Below, in pieces: positions 53,114 to 60,412 of a stretch of 64,000 bases of DNA. Source of the stretch: Anaerohalosphaeraceae bacterium (GTDB lineage Bacteria > Planctomycetota > Phycisphaerae > Sedimentisphaerales > UBA12454); contig JAIORA010000012.1 of assembly GCA_021108375.1 (NCBI GenBank), forward strand, positions 222,138 through 286,137, in the 5' to 3' direction. The position numbers and the translations under genes are program-made. Within the stretch, counting starts at the first letter, position 1. Each line of letters opens with the position of its first letter. The notes under the pieces are model-generated. The model was given only the letters and a program-made list of their open reading frames with translations. It ran no database searches and was not told where the DNA came from.

Positions 53114-53134
53114 TGCCCTTTTTCGGGCTTTTTT
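53107..53134. terminator. Bidirectional terminator-like hairpin
   Basis: A GCCC/GGGC stem (53115-53118 with 53125-53128) is flanked by A7 on the left and T6 on the right. It could stop rightward transcription before the sigma gene or act as an attenuator. Confidence 0.6.
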
Positions 53135-53185
53135 GAAACACTTTTGTTTCCCGCGCATCTTTAAAGGTAACGAAATAAACGACTT

Positions 53186-53740
53186 ATGAATCCTGACGAC
53201 AAGAACAACTACCAGGATACTCTCGTAAACCTCGCCGTAATGGACTCTACGGCCTTTGGATTGCTGTACGATATCTATTACGACAAGATTTTTCGTTACT
53301 GTCTCCACCGGCTATACATTCGCCAGGTCGCTGAGGACGTAACATCAAATGTTTTTCTGGCTGCTGCCGGCGGAATAAAGAAATTTCGAGGCAAAACCAG
53401 AGCTCAATTTGCCTGCTGGCTCTATAAAATAGCGACCAACAAAATTAATCAGTATCTGAGGCAACATTTGCGGCGGGAAAAACTCAGCAAAACCCTCATC
53501 GAAAATGCTGCCGGCAAAATGGACTCAAATCAAACATCGTCTGATGCCAGCGAGAATTGGGCCGAGCTGCATAACGCGATTCTTGAGCTTTCGCCAACTG
53601 AGCAGACGATAATTATGCTGAGATATTTTGAAGGCTTTACAGCGGCAAAAATAGCCGAAATTATGAACGTTAACCCAAATACCCTGCGGGTCAAAATCTT
53701 TCGAGCTATCGAAAAACTGAGAAATATATTAAAAGGATAA
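53186..53740 (+). CDS. ECF-type RNA polymerase sigma factor
   Basis: A 184-residue sigma-70 family member. Region 2 is visible as STAFGLLYDIYYDKIFRYCLHRLYIRQVAEDVTSNVFLAAAGGIKKF and FACWLYKIATNKINQYLR. Region 4 is LSPTEQTIIMLRYFEGFTAAKIAEIMNVNPNTLRVKIFRAIEKLR. It directs RNA polymerase to a small regulon, probably linked to envelope or stress signals. The next gene encodes a single-TM protein suited to be its anti-sigma partner. No strong SD is present. Confidence 0.93.
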   Translation: MNPDDKNNYQDTLVNLAVMDSTAFGLLYDIYYDKIFRYCLHRLYIRQVAEDVTSNVFLAAAGGIKKFRGKTRAQFACWLYKIATNKINQYLRQHLRREKLSKTLIENAAGKMDSNQTSSDASENWAELHNAILELSPTEQTIIMLRYFEGFTAAKIAEIMNVNPNTLRVKIFRAIEKLRNILKG

Positions 53741-53836
53741 CCGGTTTGCAAAACTCTGTCATAGTAATGATGGGGCTAAATAGAAGACTATCCGGCAGCT
53801 TCCGCTGCTCGGCTTCTGTTATCGGCGTGGAACGAA

Positions 53837-54631
53837 ATGTTTGAAAACGAAGAACAATTTGAAAAACTTGTGAAGAATCTGAAAATTGATGATTCAATCG
53901 ATTCTTCACATAAGGCCAGACTCCGCACTAAAGTACTGCTGGCTCACGATAACCGCGGCGGCTCGTTCGGCCGATTCAAAATAGTGTCGCTGTCAGTGGC
54001 GGCAATGATACTGGTTTGTTTGACTGTCGGCAGATTAGCTTTTTATAATCCAGATACCAAAATCTCCTCAGCCAGAAAAGAAAAAGAAGTTGCTCCCAAA
54101 AGCGATGCACCTGCTGCTCACTTTGCGGATAGCGAGGCAAAAACTGTTTCGGCAGAAATCTCCAACAGTCGCGCCCGTTATAAAGGCCGTCCAAAATCTG
54201 CCCCGGCGGATGAACTCGGTGGGCTTGCGGCTGATGTTAATGAGCCGGGATTTGTTAAGGCCATTCGCAAGATGGCTGATGACGGCGATGTCGCGGGGCT
54301 GGTTGCCATAGCCAAAGGCCCGAACTCTACGGCTAAGTTTTTAGCGATTAAATTTTTGACTGATATATTTGATGCCAACGCTGTCGAGATACTCGCTGCG
54401 CTGCAGAGTCCTCTCGATGTGAATGACCCGGATAGCCCGTTTTATCAGGGGGATGTTGAGGTTGCCGATGAAATTGTTCTGCTAGAACCCAATGAGGCTA
54501 ACGAACCCAACGATGCGAATGAGCCTGATGAGTCCGAGGTTAATGAGCCGAGCGATGCTAATACTACTTCAGAACCAGCAGATGCTAATGATGCAAATTC
54601 CCCTGCGGAAGTTAATGAACCAAACGAATAA
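53837..54631 (+). CDS. Putative anti-sigma-type single-TM protein with Asn/Glu/Pro repeat tail
   Basis: A 264-residue protein: cytoplasmic N-terminus (about 50 residues, EQFEKLVKNLKIDDSIDSSHKARLRTKVLLAH), a TM helix about 53-70 (VSLSVAAMILVCLTVGRLAFY), then an extracytoplasmic part. That part includes a helical segment (GDVAGLVAIAKGPNSTAKFLAIKFLTDIFDANAVEILAAL) resembling a HEAT-like repeat. The last 55 residues are acidic repeats of the NEPNDANEP type. Position after the sigma gene suggests anti-sigma function, but no zinc motif is present. Its 3' end is duplicated at 57497-57620. Confidence 0.7.
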   Translation: MFENEEQFEKLVKNLKIDDSIDSSHKARLRTKVLLAHDNRGGSFGRFKIVSLSVAAMILVCLTVGRLAFYNPDTKISSARKEKEVAPKSDAPAAHFADSEAKTVSAEISNSRARYKGRPKSAPADELGGLAADVNEPGFVKAIRKMADDGDVAGLVAIAKGPNSTAKFLAIKFLTDIFDANAVEILAALQSPLDVNDPDSPFYQGDVEVADEIVLLEPNEANEPNDANEPDESEVNEPSDANTTSEPADANDANSPAEVNEPNE

Positions 54632-54661
54632 GCCGCCATCTTTTTAAAAGAATTAGACACG
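54538..54661 (+). repeat. Left copy of the duplicated gene end flanking an island
   Basis: The last 94 bp of the TM-protein gene plus 30 bp of downstream DNA. It matches 57497-57620 with roughly ten substitutions and small indels. Both copies include GTTAATGAGCCG at the start and GAATTAGACACG at the end. Confidence 0.85.
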
Positions 54662-55181
54662 AAAAATTCAGCCACAGATGGACACTGATAAACACAGATT
54701 GTTTAAACGCTGATTTCGCTGATTGCACTGATTTATTTCACCACAGAGGGTACAGAGATTCACAGAGAAAAAACTAATATCTAAGCCCTAAACAATCTCA
54801 AAACACAAAAATTTAAAATTCAAAACAATGAGATTGCCGCGGCGAAGAGTAGTTTTGAGTTGAGGAATCCCGATGAATCGGGATGGATTATTTTGGACAC
54901 AGATTGCACAGATTTTAAAAAGATTTTTTAGACGCAGATTTCGCAGATTACGCGGGTTTTAAAAAAGTAAAAAGGCAAAGTAAACTGCAACCCCACATTT
55001 GTAAATGTGGGGCTAACTTAACAGCAACCTGCGGACAGGTCCGCAGGCTAAACGGCGGTGGGGTAAGGGATAAAAATCCCTCACAAAAAATTGGTATTCG
55101 CCAACTGTAATATAAAATTTTTAGTTTATAACCCCTTGTTTTATAATTACTTAAAAAAATATTTTAAAAACATAACTTTTT
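54662..55181. repeat. Repeat-rich left part of the island
   Basis: No gene is supported. It holds GCCACAGA...AACACAGATT-type repeats, a GGAATCCCGATGAATCGGGA-like element, and two AACC-stem-GGCTAA palindromes. Their arms are CCCCACATTT/AAATGTGGGG at 54990-55013 and CCTGCGGAC/GTCCGCAGG at 55026-55048. A very AT-rich stretch follows at 55090-55180. Confidence 0.65.
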
Positions 55182-55212
55182 GGTTGCATTATTTGCAACC
55201 AGGTGTTATGTT
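55182..55212 (+). promoter_or_regulatory. Promoter overlapping an inverted repeat, probable XRE operator
   Basis: GGTTGCA (55182-55188) and TGCAACC (55194-55200) form a perfect 7-bp inverted repeat. The -35 TTGCAT (55184-55189) lies inside it, and TATGTT (55207-55212) follows after 17 bp. A dimeric repressor bound here would block the promoter; the XRE protein encoded downstream is the obvious candidate. Confidence 0.55.
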
Positions 55213-55280
55213 TATTGTGGCCTTAGATTATTGCTAAAAACTTAGGCTATGAATGGAGTTTACACTGGTAGAGATATAAT

Positions 55281-55463
55281 GTGCAAAATGAAAAGGAGTT
55301 TGCACAGGGAAACAAACTGAAGGGTTTAAGTATGAATATTAGGACTGATTTTCGTGGTTGTTTCCCCTGCGTCAATCAGGCAAATTCGGAAAGAATTTTT
55401 ATCTTTTCCGGAGATTGCCTGATGAAACACAGGGAAGTCTCCGGATATTGTATATTTGGAGAC
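55281..55463 (+). ncRNA. Highly structured leader RNA, candidate translational switch
   Basis: Four successive hairpins can form: GTGCAAA/TTTGCAC (55281-55305), CAGGGAAACAA/TTGTTTCCCCTG (55305-55369, one bulge), ATCAGGCAA/TTGCCTGAT with an inner CGGAAAGA/TCTTTTCCG stem (55375-55423), and a 12-bp hairpin from GTCTCC (55437) to GGAGAC (55463). The last buries the GGAG SD of the next gene. TCCGGAGA (55407-55414) is also perfectly complementary to TCTCCGGA (55438-55445). That pairing would break both hairpins 3 and 4 and free the SD. Seen by base pairing only; function is inference. A second TATAAT (55275-55280) could start a shorter transcript. Confidence 0.5.
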
Positions 55464-55470
55464 ACTAATA

Positions 55471-55755
55471 ATGTTCGCGGATGCACTGAAACATCTTAAA
55501 AAACAATTTGAAAATTTTCTTCCTGAAATTGTTGATGCTTATAAAGCGAAAATATTAAGGGAGGCTATCAGTCTGCTTGATAAAGCAGAGAGCTTATCGC
55601 ATCGGGATTCTGACAGAAATGAAATTAATCGTCTGATCGCTAGGGCTTTAATCTTGGGCGATGAGGCAGGTGGTTTTAATGAAAGATTCAGCAAAATTCA
55701 AACTAAAACTTGGCGGGGAGGCTATAAGGCGTCTGAGGCAGGAGAAAAAAATTAG
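55471..55755 (+). CDS. Small hypothetical protein upstream of the XRE regulator
   Basis: A 94-residue, mostly helical protein (MFADALKHLKKQFENFLPEIVDAYKAKILREAISLLDKAE...) without a match that I recognise. The ATG at 55471 follows a GGAG at a good distance; that SD lies within a stable hairpin. The gene overlaps the XRE gene by 77 bp, so the two are translated from one message. An in-frame upstream ATG at 55456 lies inside the hairpin and is less likely. Confidence 0.55.
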   Translation: MFADALKHLKKQFENFLPEIVDAYKAKILREAISLLDKAESLSHRDSDRNEINRLIARALILGDEAGGFNERFSKIQTKTWRGGYKASEAGEKN

Positions 55756-55993
55756 TTTACGTGACCTTGAAAGCGAAACTAAAATATGCCGCAGTTTATT
55801 GAGCCGTTATGAAAGCGGCCAACTATTCATTTCTATAAATTCATTAGAGAAAATTGCCGACGCAATTGGTATGCCAGTTCCGTATTTGGTAATTGAACTA
55901 CTAAAAGACAAATATCCTTACCTTGCAGATAAGAAAAATGACATTTCAAATATCCTCAATGACCTATCAACGGCATTATTAAAGGAAGGGTAA
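55679..55993 (+). CDS. XRE-family transcriptional regulator
   Basis: A 104-residue protein with one helix-turn-helix: GGEAIRRLRQEKKISLRDLESETKICRSLLSRYESGQLFISINSLEKIADAIGMPVPYLV (residues about 12-70). The C-terminal tail is short. It resembles repressors of mobile elements, toxin-antitoxin or phage loci. I chose the ATG at 55679 for its AGGTGG SD. It probably controls the promoter at 55182-55212. No toxin is recognisable next to it, unless the 94-residue protein is a partner. Confidence 0.82.
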   Translation: MKDSAKFKLKLGGEAIRRLRQEKKISLRDLESETKICRSLLSRYESGQLFISINSLEKIADAIGMPVPYLVIELLKDKYPYLADKKNDISNILNDLSTALLKEG

Positions 55994-56129
55994 AAAGTAT
56001 ATTTTCTGGGGTTACAGATGATAGCCGGATATTTTATAATAGCCGTGGTAGTGCTTTGTTTCAATTCTTCTTTGCCGCTGGAAATCCTTATGGCGTACCA
56101 ATAGCACTAAGGATTGCAAACTACTTAGT
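55994..56129. other. Gap between XRE gene and IS200 end
   Basis: One rightward frame here stays open to 56162 (for example DDSRIFYNSRGSALFQFFFA). It has no start codon or SD and may be a gene remnant cut by the IS insertion. Confidence 0.3.
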
Positions 56130-56660
56130 AAAATGCCACATCCGTAAGGATGTGGCATTTTAAAATTCAAGCAGAGCTTGCCCGCTGTCTTCTTCGCCCT
56201 GCTTCTGAACGTATTTCCTTATCGTAGTTTCATTGATTCCTACCGTTGACACAAAATAACCTCTCGACCAAATACCATCCGTTCCCCAATAAACTTTATT
56301 TAAAATGGGAAATCTCTTACGCATTTTACGGCTGGTATTGGCCTTAATCATACTAACCACGCTACTAATACTCATCTTAGGCGGTATCGTAAGTACCATA
56401 TGCAAATGATCCAAATGGCTATTCACTTCTCTTATCTCTATTTCAGGGTTAAACCTTGTTATTTGAAATACATTCTCCTGCAAATATTCGCCAAGACCAG
56501 CCTTCAGTATTTCCTTTCTGTATTTGGTCGAAATCACTAAATGATAACACGTATAATATACACAATGTCCTTGTTTTTTATAATCCATTCTGCCATCATA
56601 ATAGAAGACAGCGGATACTTCCATCTACAATCTTACGAATGTAGTATTACGAAGGAAGAA
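56130..56660 (-). mobile_element. IS200/IS605-family insertion sequence
   Basis: A tnpA gene bounded by two subterminal hairpins, as in this family. A perfect 14-bp stem (AAAATGCCACATCC/GGATGTGGCATTTT, 56130-56161) lies at the 3' side and overlaps the stop codon. A CTACA/TGTAG hairpin within a CTTCC/GGAAG frame (56618-56658) lies at the 5' side. Exact ends are not determined. No tnpB/iscB accessory gene or omega RNA is present. Confidence 0.7.
56160..56588 (-). CDS. tnpA: IS200 transposase TnpA (Y1 HUH)
   Basis: A 142-residue single-strand transposase. The HUH motif is visible in NSHLDHLHMVLTIPP, and the nucleophilic tyrosine in STVGINETTIRKYVQKQ. The N-terminus GHCVYYTCYHLVISTKYRKEIL is typical. 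I chose the ATG at 56588 because family members begin shortly before this motif; an upstream in-frame start at 56624 falls inside the left-end hairpin. The frame appears intact, so the element may be active. Confidence 0.9.
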   Translation of the reverse strand: MDYKKQGHCVYYTCYHLVISTKYRKEILKAGLGEYLQENVFQITRFNPEIEIREVNSHLDHLHMVLTIPPKMSISSVVSMIKANTSRKMRKRFPILNKVYWGTDGIWSRGYFVSTVGINETTIRKYVQKQGEEDSGQALLEF

Positions 56661-56739
56661 TAAAGAATATCTGAAAAGTTCAGAGAAGAGCCTTTCCCGA
56701 ACAAAATAAACATTTAGCTAATTTGGTGAGCGGGTAAAA

Positions 56740-57465
56740 ATGAAAAGTAAAATAGAATGGACGGAATCTACTTGGAATCCGGTTACTGGATGTACAAAAA
56801 TCAGCGAAGGTTGTCTTCACTGTTATGCAGAGAGAATGGCGAAAAGATTGAAAGCGATGGGGCAGAAAAATTATCGCAATGGTTTTTCTACTACATGCCA
56901 TCGGCAGGCACTTAATATGCCGCTAAAATGGAAAAAACCTCAAATGATTTTTGTTAATTCAATGAGTGATTTATTTCACAAGCATGTGCCAAGAGAGTTC
57001 ATATTAGAAATTTTTGATACGATGAACAAAGCATCGCAACACCAATTTCAAATACTTACAAAAAGAACTGAAAGACTTGCAAAACTTGCAAAATCTTTGC
57101 CATGGGCAGAAAATATATGGATGGGCGTAACCGTTGAGTCAAGCAAGTACAAAGACCGTATTGATTATCTTAGATATACGCCAGCACATATAAAGTTTCT
57201 TTCGCTCGAACCTTTGCTTGACGATTTGGGAGAGTTAAATCTAAGTGAAATCGATTGGGTGATTGTTGGTGGTGAATCCGGTCCTGGCTCAAGACCTGTT
57301 GAAATTGACTGGATAAGAAATATAAAAAAGCAATGTGAAAATCAGGGCGTGCCTTTTTTCTTCAAACAATGGGGCGGAACAAATAAGAAAAAAGCTGGTA
57401 GAGTTTTAGATGGTAAAACTTGGGACCAGATGCCAACCAGTTTCAAAGAAAACCTTTATGTGTAA
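56740..57465 (+). CDS. DUF5131 (phage Gp37/Gp68-like) protein
   Basis: A 241-residue protein matching DUF5131: [33 protein letters not shown] (cysteine triad C-x7-C-x2-C), [79 protein letters not shown]. The fold resembles radical SAM barrels; the role is unknown. It is often found in phages and mobile islands, frequently with a three-Cys-motif partner protein that is absent here. The gene ends 31 bp before the right copy of the island-flanking duplication. Confidence 0.88.
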   Translation: MKSKIEWTESTWNPVTGCTKISEGCLHCYAERMAKRLKAMGQKNYRNGFSTTCHRQALNMPLKWKKPQMIFVNSMSDLFHKHVPREFILEIFDTMNKASQHQFQILTKRTERLAKLAKSLPWAENIWMGVTVESSKYKDRIDYLRYTPAHIKFLSLEPLLDDLGELNLSEIDWVIVGGESGPGSRPVEIDWIRNIKKQCENQGVPFFFKQWGGTNKKKAGRVLDGKTWDQMPTSFKENLYV

Positions 57466-57496
57466 TTTATCCATCTCTGCTCTCTGGTGGATTCGT

Positions 57497-57620
57497 GGTT
57501 AATGAGCCGAACGATGCTAATACCACTTCAGAATTTGCAGACTCCAATGATGCAAATTTCCCTGCGGAAGTTAATGAACCAAATGAATAAGCCGCCATCT
57601 CTTTTTAAGAATTAGACACG
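57497..57620 (+). repeat. Right copy of the duplicated gene end (pseudogene fragment)
   Basis: Matches 54538-54661. In frame it still reads VNEPNDANTTSEFADSNDANFPAEVNEPNE and a stop, so it is a C-terminal fragment of the TM-protein gene. The 2.8-kb island lies between the copies. Confidence 0.85.
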
Positions 57621-58284
57621 GATTAACACAGATTTTTTTTAGCCACAGAGGCCACAGAGAGCACAGAAAAAAAACAAGATACAGAAAAATGGATACCCGC
57701 TTTCGCGGGTATGATAAAAATGAGATTGCCACGGCAAAGAGCAGTTTTGAGTTTTGAGTCCTTAGTTTTGAGTTAAGGAATCCCGATAAATCAGGATGGA
57801 TTTTCAATAAAAGGCAAGGTCTCGCAATGGCAGAAAGTATTCTGGCCGCTCCCGCAGTTCGGCTATTACGAGGTTGAAGGCGAGATAGAAAATATGTAAG
57901 CGTGAACCCCGGCATAGTGATGCCGGGGCTAAACAGATTTCTCCATTACGTTGCGCTTCAGTCGAAATGACAAAGTCGGCGGGGAGAGGGTAGGATATTT
58001 GTAAGTACGAACTCTGCCATAGTAATGGCAGGGCTAAATGTTCCGGCGACTTACGTCGCTCGGCTTCTATGCGATGGGGACGGGGTAAACCATATGAAAA
58101 AGAACCCCCCCGAATAACGCACGAACCCCCGATTTGTAAATCGGGGGCTAACTAAGATTTCTCCACGTTGGTCGAAATGACAAAGTCGGTGTTAATGCAA
58201 TAAACCATTCGTAAAAGAAACCCCCTAATGAATCAGGGGGCTAAATAACTCGGCCGTACCGGCCGAGGCTAAACGGCGGTGGGG
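57621..58284. repeat. Palindrome-rich gene-free tract before rpsT
   Basis: No gene. Palindromes with AACC...GGCTAA flanks appear at 57904-57930 (CCCCGGCAT/ATGCCGGGG), 58010-58035 (CTGCCAT/ATGGCAG), 58123-58152 (CCCCCGATTT/AAATCGGGGG), about 58220-58245 and 58247-58272 (CTCGGCCG/CGGCCGAG). A GGATACCCGC-tttc-GCGGGTATG hairpin (57690-57712), a CCGGCGAC/GTCGCTCGG hairpin (58053-58074) and ATTTCTCC...GTCGAAATGACA elements (about 57942 and 58155) are interspersed. Confidence 0.75.
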
Positions 58285-58327
58285 TAAAATAAAAAGCGTT
58301 CGGCGGAGTTATCCATCGAACGCTTTT
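58285..58327 (-). terminator. rpsT terminator
   Basis: AAAAGCGTTCG (58292-58302) and CGAACGCTTTT (58317-58327) form a perfect 11-bp stem. On the minus strand a T-rich run (TTTTTATTTT) follows. It lies 60 bp past the rpsT stop. Confidence 0.85.
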
Positions 58328-58389
58328 ATGTTTATCAGTTTCTAAATACTAACCCAAAGCTCTTTCCAGCCTTTTAAAACTTCTTGCCA

Positions 58390-58653
58390 TTACTTCAGGG
58401 CATTCAGCTTTTTGGCCAATCTCGACTTCATACGGGCAGCGGTCTTCTTGTGCATCGTACTTGTCGCGGCGACCTTGTCGAGCTTGCGCGCAACGAGCCG
58501 AAACTGCTCGGCTGAAGCTGTCTTGTCGCCGGCCTTTACGGCATCCTCAAATTGCTTCATCTGAGTCTTGACCATACTCTTGCGAGCACGATTCCTGACC
58601 CTGCTCTTTGTGTTTTGCTTAATTCTTTTTTTGGCTGATAACGAATGTGCCAT
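58390..58653 (-). CDS. rpsT: 30S ribosomal protein S20
   Basis: An 87-residue S20: AHSLSAKKRIKQNTKSRVRNRARKSMVKTQMKQFEDAVKAGD and a C-terminal KVAATSTMHKKTAARMKSRLAKKLNAL. It binds 16S rRNA early in assembly. It is monocistronic, with an AGGAG SD and a strong terminator. Confidence 0.96.
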   Translation of the reverse strand: MAHSLSAKKRIKQNTKSRVRNRARKSMVKTQMKQFEDAVKAGDKTASAEQFRLVARKLDKVAATSTMHKKTAARMKSRLAKKLNALK

Positions 58654-58818
58654 CTTTACTCCTGTTTATCTCTAAATATACACTGATTACTCATTCCAAA
58701 ACTACGATTTCTAACGCTTTCAGTGCCGCCGGCGTTATTTCCCAAACACTTCGGGACGACTTCAAAACTCATTATGGCTGAGAGGTTAACTCGAAAAGGC
58801 CTACAGTTCCGAAAAGTA

Positions 58819-60213
58819 TTACTGTTCAGAACCATTGCGGAGCCGGTCTATCCGGGCCCGGACATCCTTGAAGCCGAAATCCAACTGGGCCAACTTGCTG
58901 TAAATAGCCAGTGCATCTTCCGATTTGCCCTGCTGCTCATAAGCCCTTGCCAGATTATACCGCAAATCCTTGGCGGTGTCATTATCTTTTATTTCGTACG
59001 ACTCAATTGCCTCGGCAAAAGTGTCAATCGCGTCATTAAACCAGCCTTTCATAAAAAAGCAAAGGCCAATTTTGTTCATCGCGTTAATTTTATGTCTTGG
59101 CTCCTTACGGCTGTCCTGCAAAAACGGGATTGCCTGGTCGTATTTCTGGTTCCGCATCAGTCTTACGCCATACTCGTATTTGAGCTTTAAATCGGTTGGA
59201 TAGCTTTCCAGGCAGAGTTTGTAATGGGTCAGTTCAGCGGCAAAAAGTGCCTTTGTAGCCTTTTTAAACCTGTTTTTGGCATCTGAATCGGTCGGTTTTG
59301 CCTCAGCGGCGGCCTTTGCTTTGCGGATATGCCGACGGAGAGAGCGAAGGTTTATTTCGCCTGCCCGGCGTTTATAGGTGAAATCTCTGCTGGAGGCATA
59401 TTGGTTTTCCAGCAGTCCGATGGCTTCTTCGTCGGATTGGCTGTTGCCGAGTTCGGCCAGCAAGTCCGCAAGTTTGAGGATATTCTGCTGCGACGGGTTG
59501 GCCTCGACCTTGATTTTGGTCTCTTCGATTTGGCCTTGACGGAAATCGATGCTTTTTATAGTACCTTGCTGTGCCTGGAGTTTTTGCTGCGAATCCCTGT
59601 CTTTGATGGACTTCGTGAAATCGCCATCCTGGTCGTATTTGCCGTTTTGGACGGCCAGATTAGCCGACAGGTCTCGCAGTTCGTCGGCCAGTGCCGCGTC
59701 GTCGGGCCTGATTTTCGTTGCCCAGCCGCAAGCGTTGACTGCCTGGGAGTACTGCTCCATTTTCGTATAGGAATCCTTCAGCAGCAGAAAAGTCTGCAGG
59801 CTCGGCTTGTCGGATGCTTTGTTGGCCTCGAATATAAGATTCGCTATCCAGAGGGCGGTGTCATTGTAATCCCCTGCTATGGCAGCCTTTAGCATCTGCT
59901 CAGCATAATTGAGATTATCGGGGTCCTTGGCCAGCAGGTACTCGGCGTTGAGCATATTTTCCAGCGGATCTTTGCCGCGAGCGTGTTTGACCTTGTCAAT
60001 TATTGAGGGCTTTTTGCCCTTTTTGCCTTGGCGGACAAGCGCATTGTGCCTTAATGGCTTATGGCCAAGTTCCAGTGCATCGGGTGCGCGCTTTAGCCCC
60101 TCGATAAACATATCAATAGCGTAGTCGAAATTGTCGGTTGCGGCGACATCTCCGGCTCGGCTGAAAAACGGCTTGGCTTTTTCAAGCCCCATATCGGTGG
60201 TATCTTCAAGCAT
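58819..60213 (-). CDS. Large TPR-repeat protein
   Basis: A 464-residue cytoplasmic protein (no signal peptide). Tetratricopeptide-like repeats are spread through it: KAKPFFSRAGDVAATDNFDYAIDMFIEGLKRAPD, LKYEYGVRLMRNQKYDQAIPFLQDSRKEPRHKINAM, CFFMKGWFNDAIDTFAEAIESY and LRYNLARAYEQQGKSEDALAIYSKLAQLDFGFKDVRARIDRL. A charged, coiled-coil-prone middle (about 200-320) interrupts them. It presumably scaffolds protein complexes; partners are unknown. No SD precedes the ATG. Confidence 0.75.
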   Translation of the reverse strand: MLEDTTDMGLEKAKPFFSRAGDVAATDNFDYAIDMFIEGLKRAPDALELGHKPLRHNALVRQGKKGKKPSIIDKVKHARGKDPLENMLNAEYLLAKDPDNLNYAEQMLKAAIAGDYNDTALWIANLIFEANKASDKPSLQTFLLLKDSYTKMEQYSQAVNACGWATKIRPDDAALADELRDLSANLAVQNGKYDQDGDFTKSIKDRDSQQKLQAQQGTIKSIDFRQGQIEETKIKVEANPSQQNILKLADLLAELGNSQSDEEAIGLLENQYASSRDFTYKRRAGEINLRSLRRHIRKAKAAAEAKPTDSDAKNRFKKATKALFAAELTHYKLCLESYPTDLKLKYEYGVRLMRNQKYDQAIPFLQDSRKEPRHKINAMNKIGLCFFMKGWFNDAIDTFAEAIESYEIKDNDTAKDLRYNLARAYEQQGKSEDALAIYSKLAQLDFGFKDVRARIDRLRNGSEQ

Positions 60214-60412
60214 AATTTTAGTGGAAAACTCCAGTATATCTTTCTCTTAACTCTTTATGATAAAGATATTTTCACATTTTGTCAACTCCAAAGGTAGCCC
60301 GAGGCAATCCCCTTAAATCTTGCAGGAATTCCTGCCTGCGGTATAATGCCATAATCATTTAGGGAACTTCTAAAAATTATGATTTTAACCGACGAAAGGT
60401 GAGGAAAGGTAA

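Noticed and set aside
52955..53164. Possible 69-residue lysine-rich protein
   Set aside because: The composition comes from the phased A-tracts; no SD and it runs through a terminator hairpin.
55281..55463. Retron-like msr/msd RNA
   Set aside because: No reverse transcriptase gene is present in the window.
55281..55499. Possible 72-residue Cys-containing protein starting at GTG
   Set aside because: It lies across four strong hairpins and lacks an SD; a structured leader explains the sequence better.
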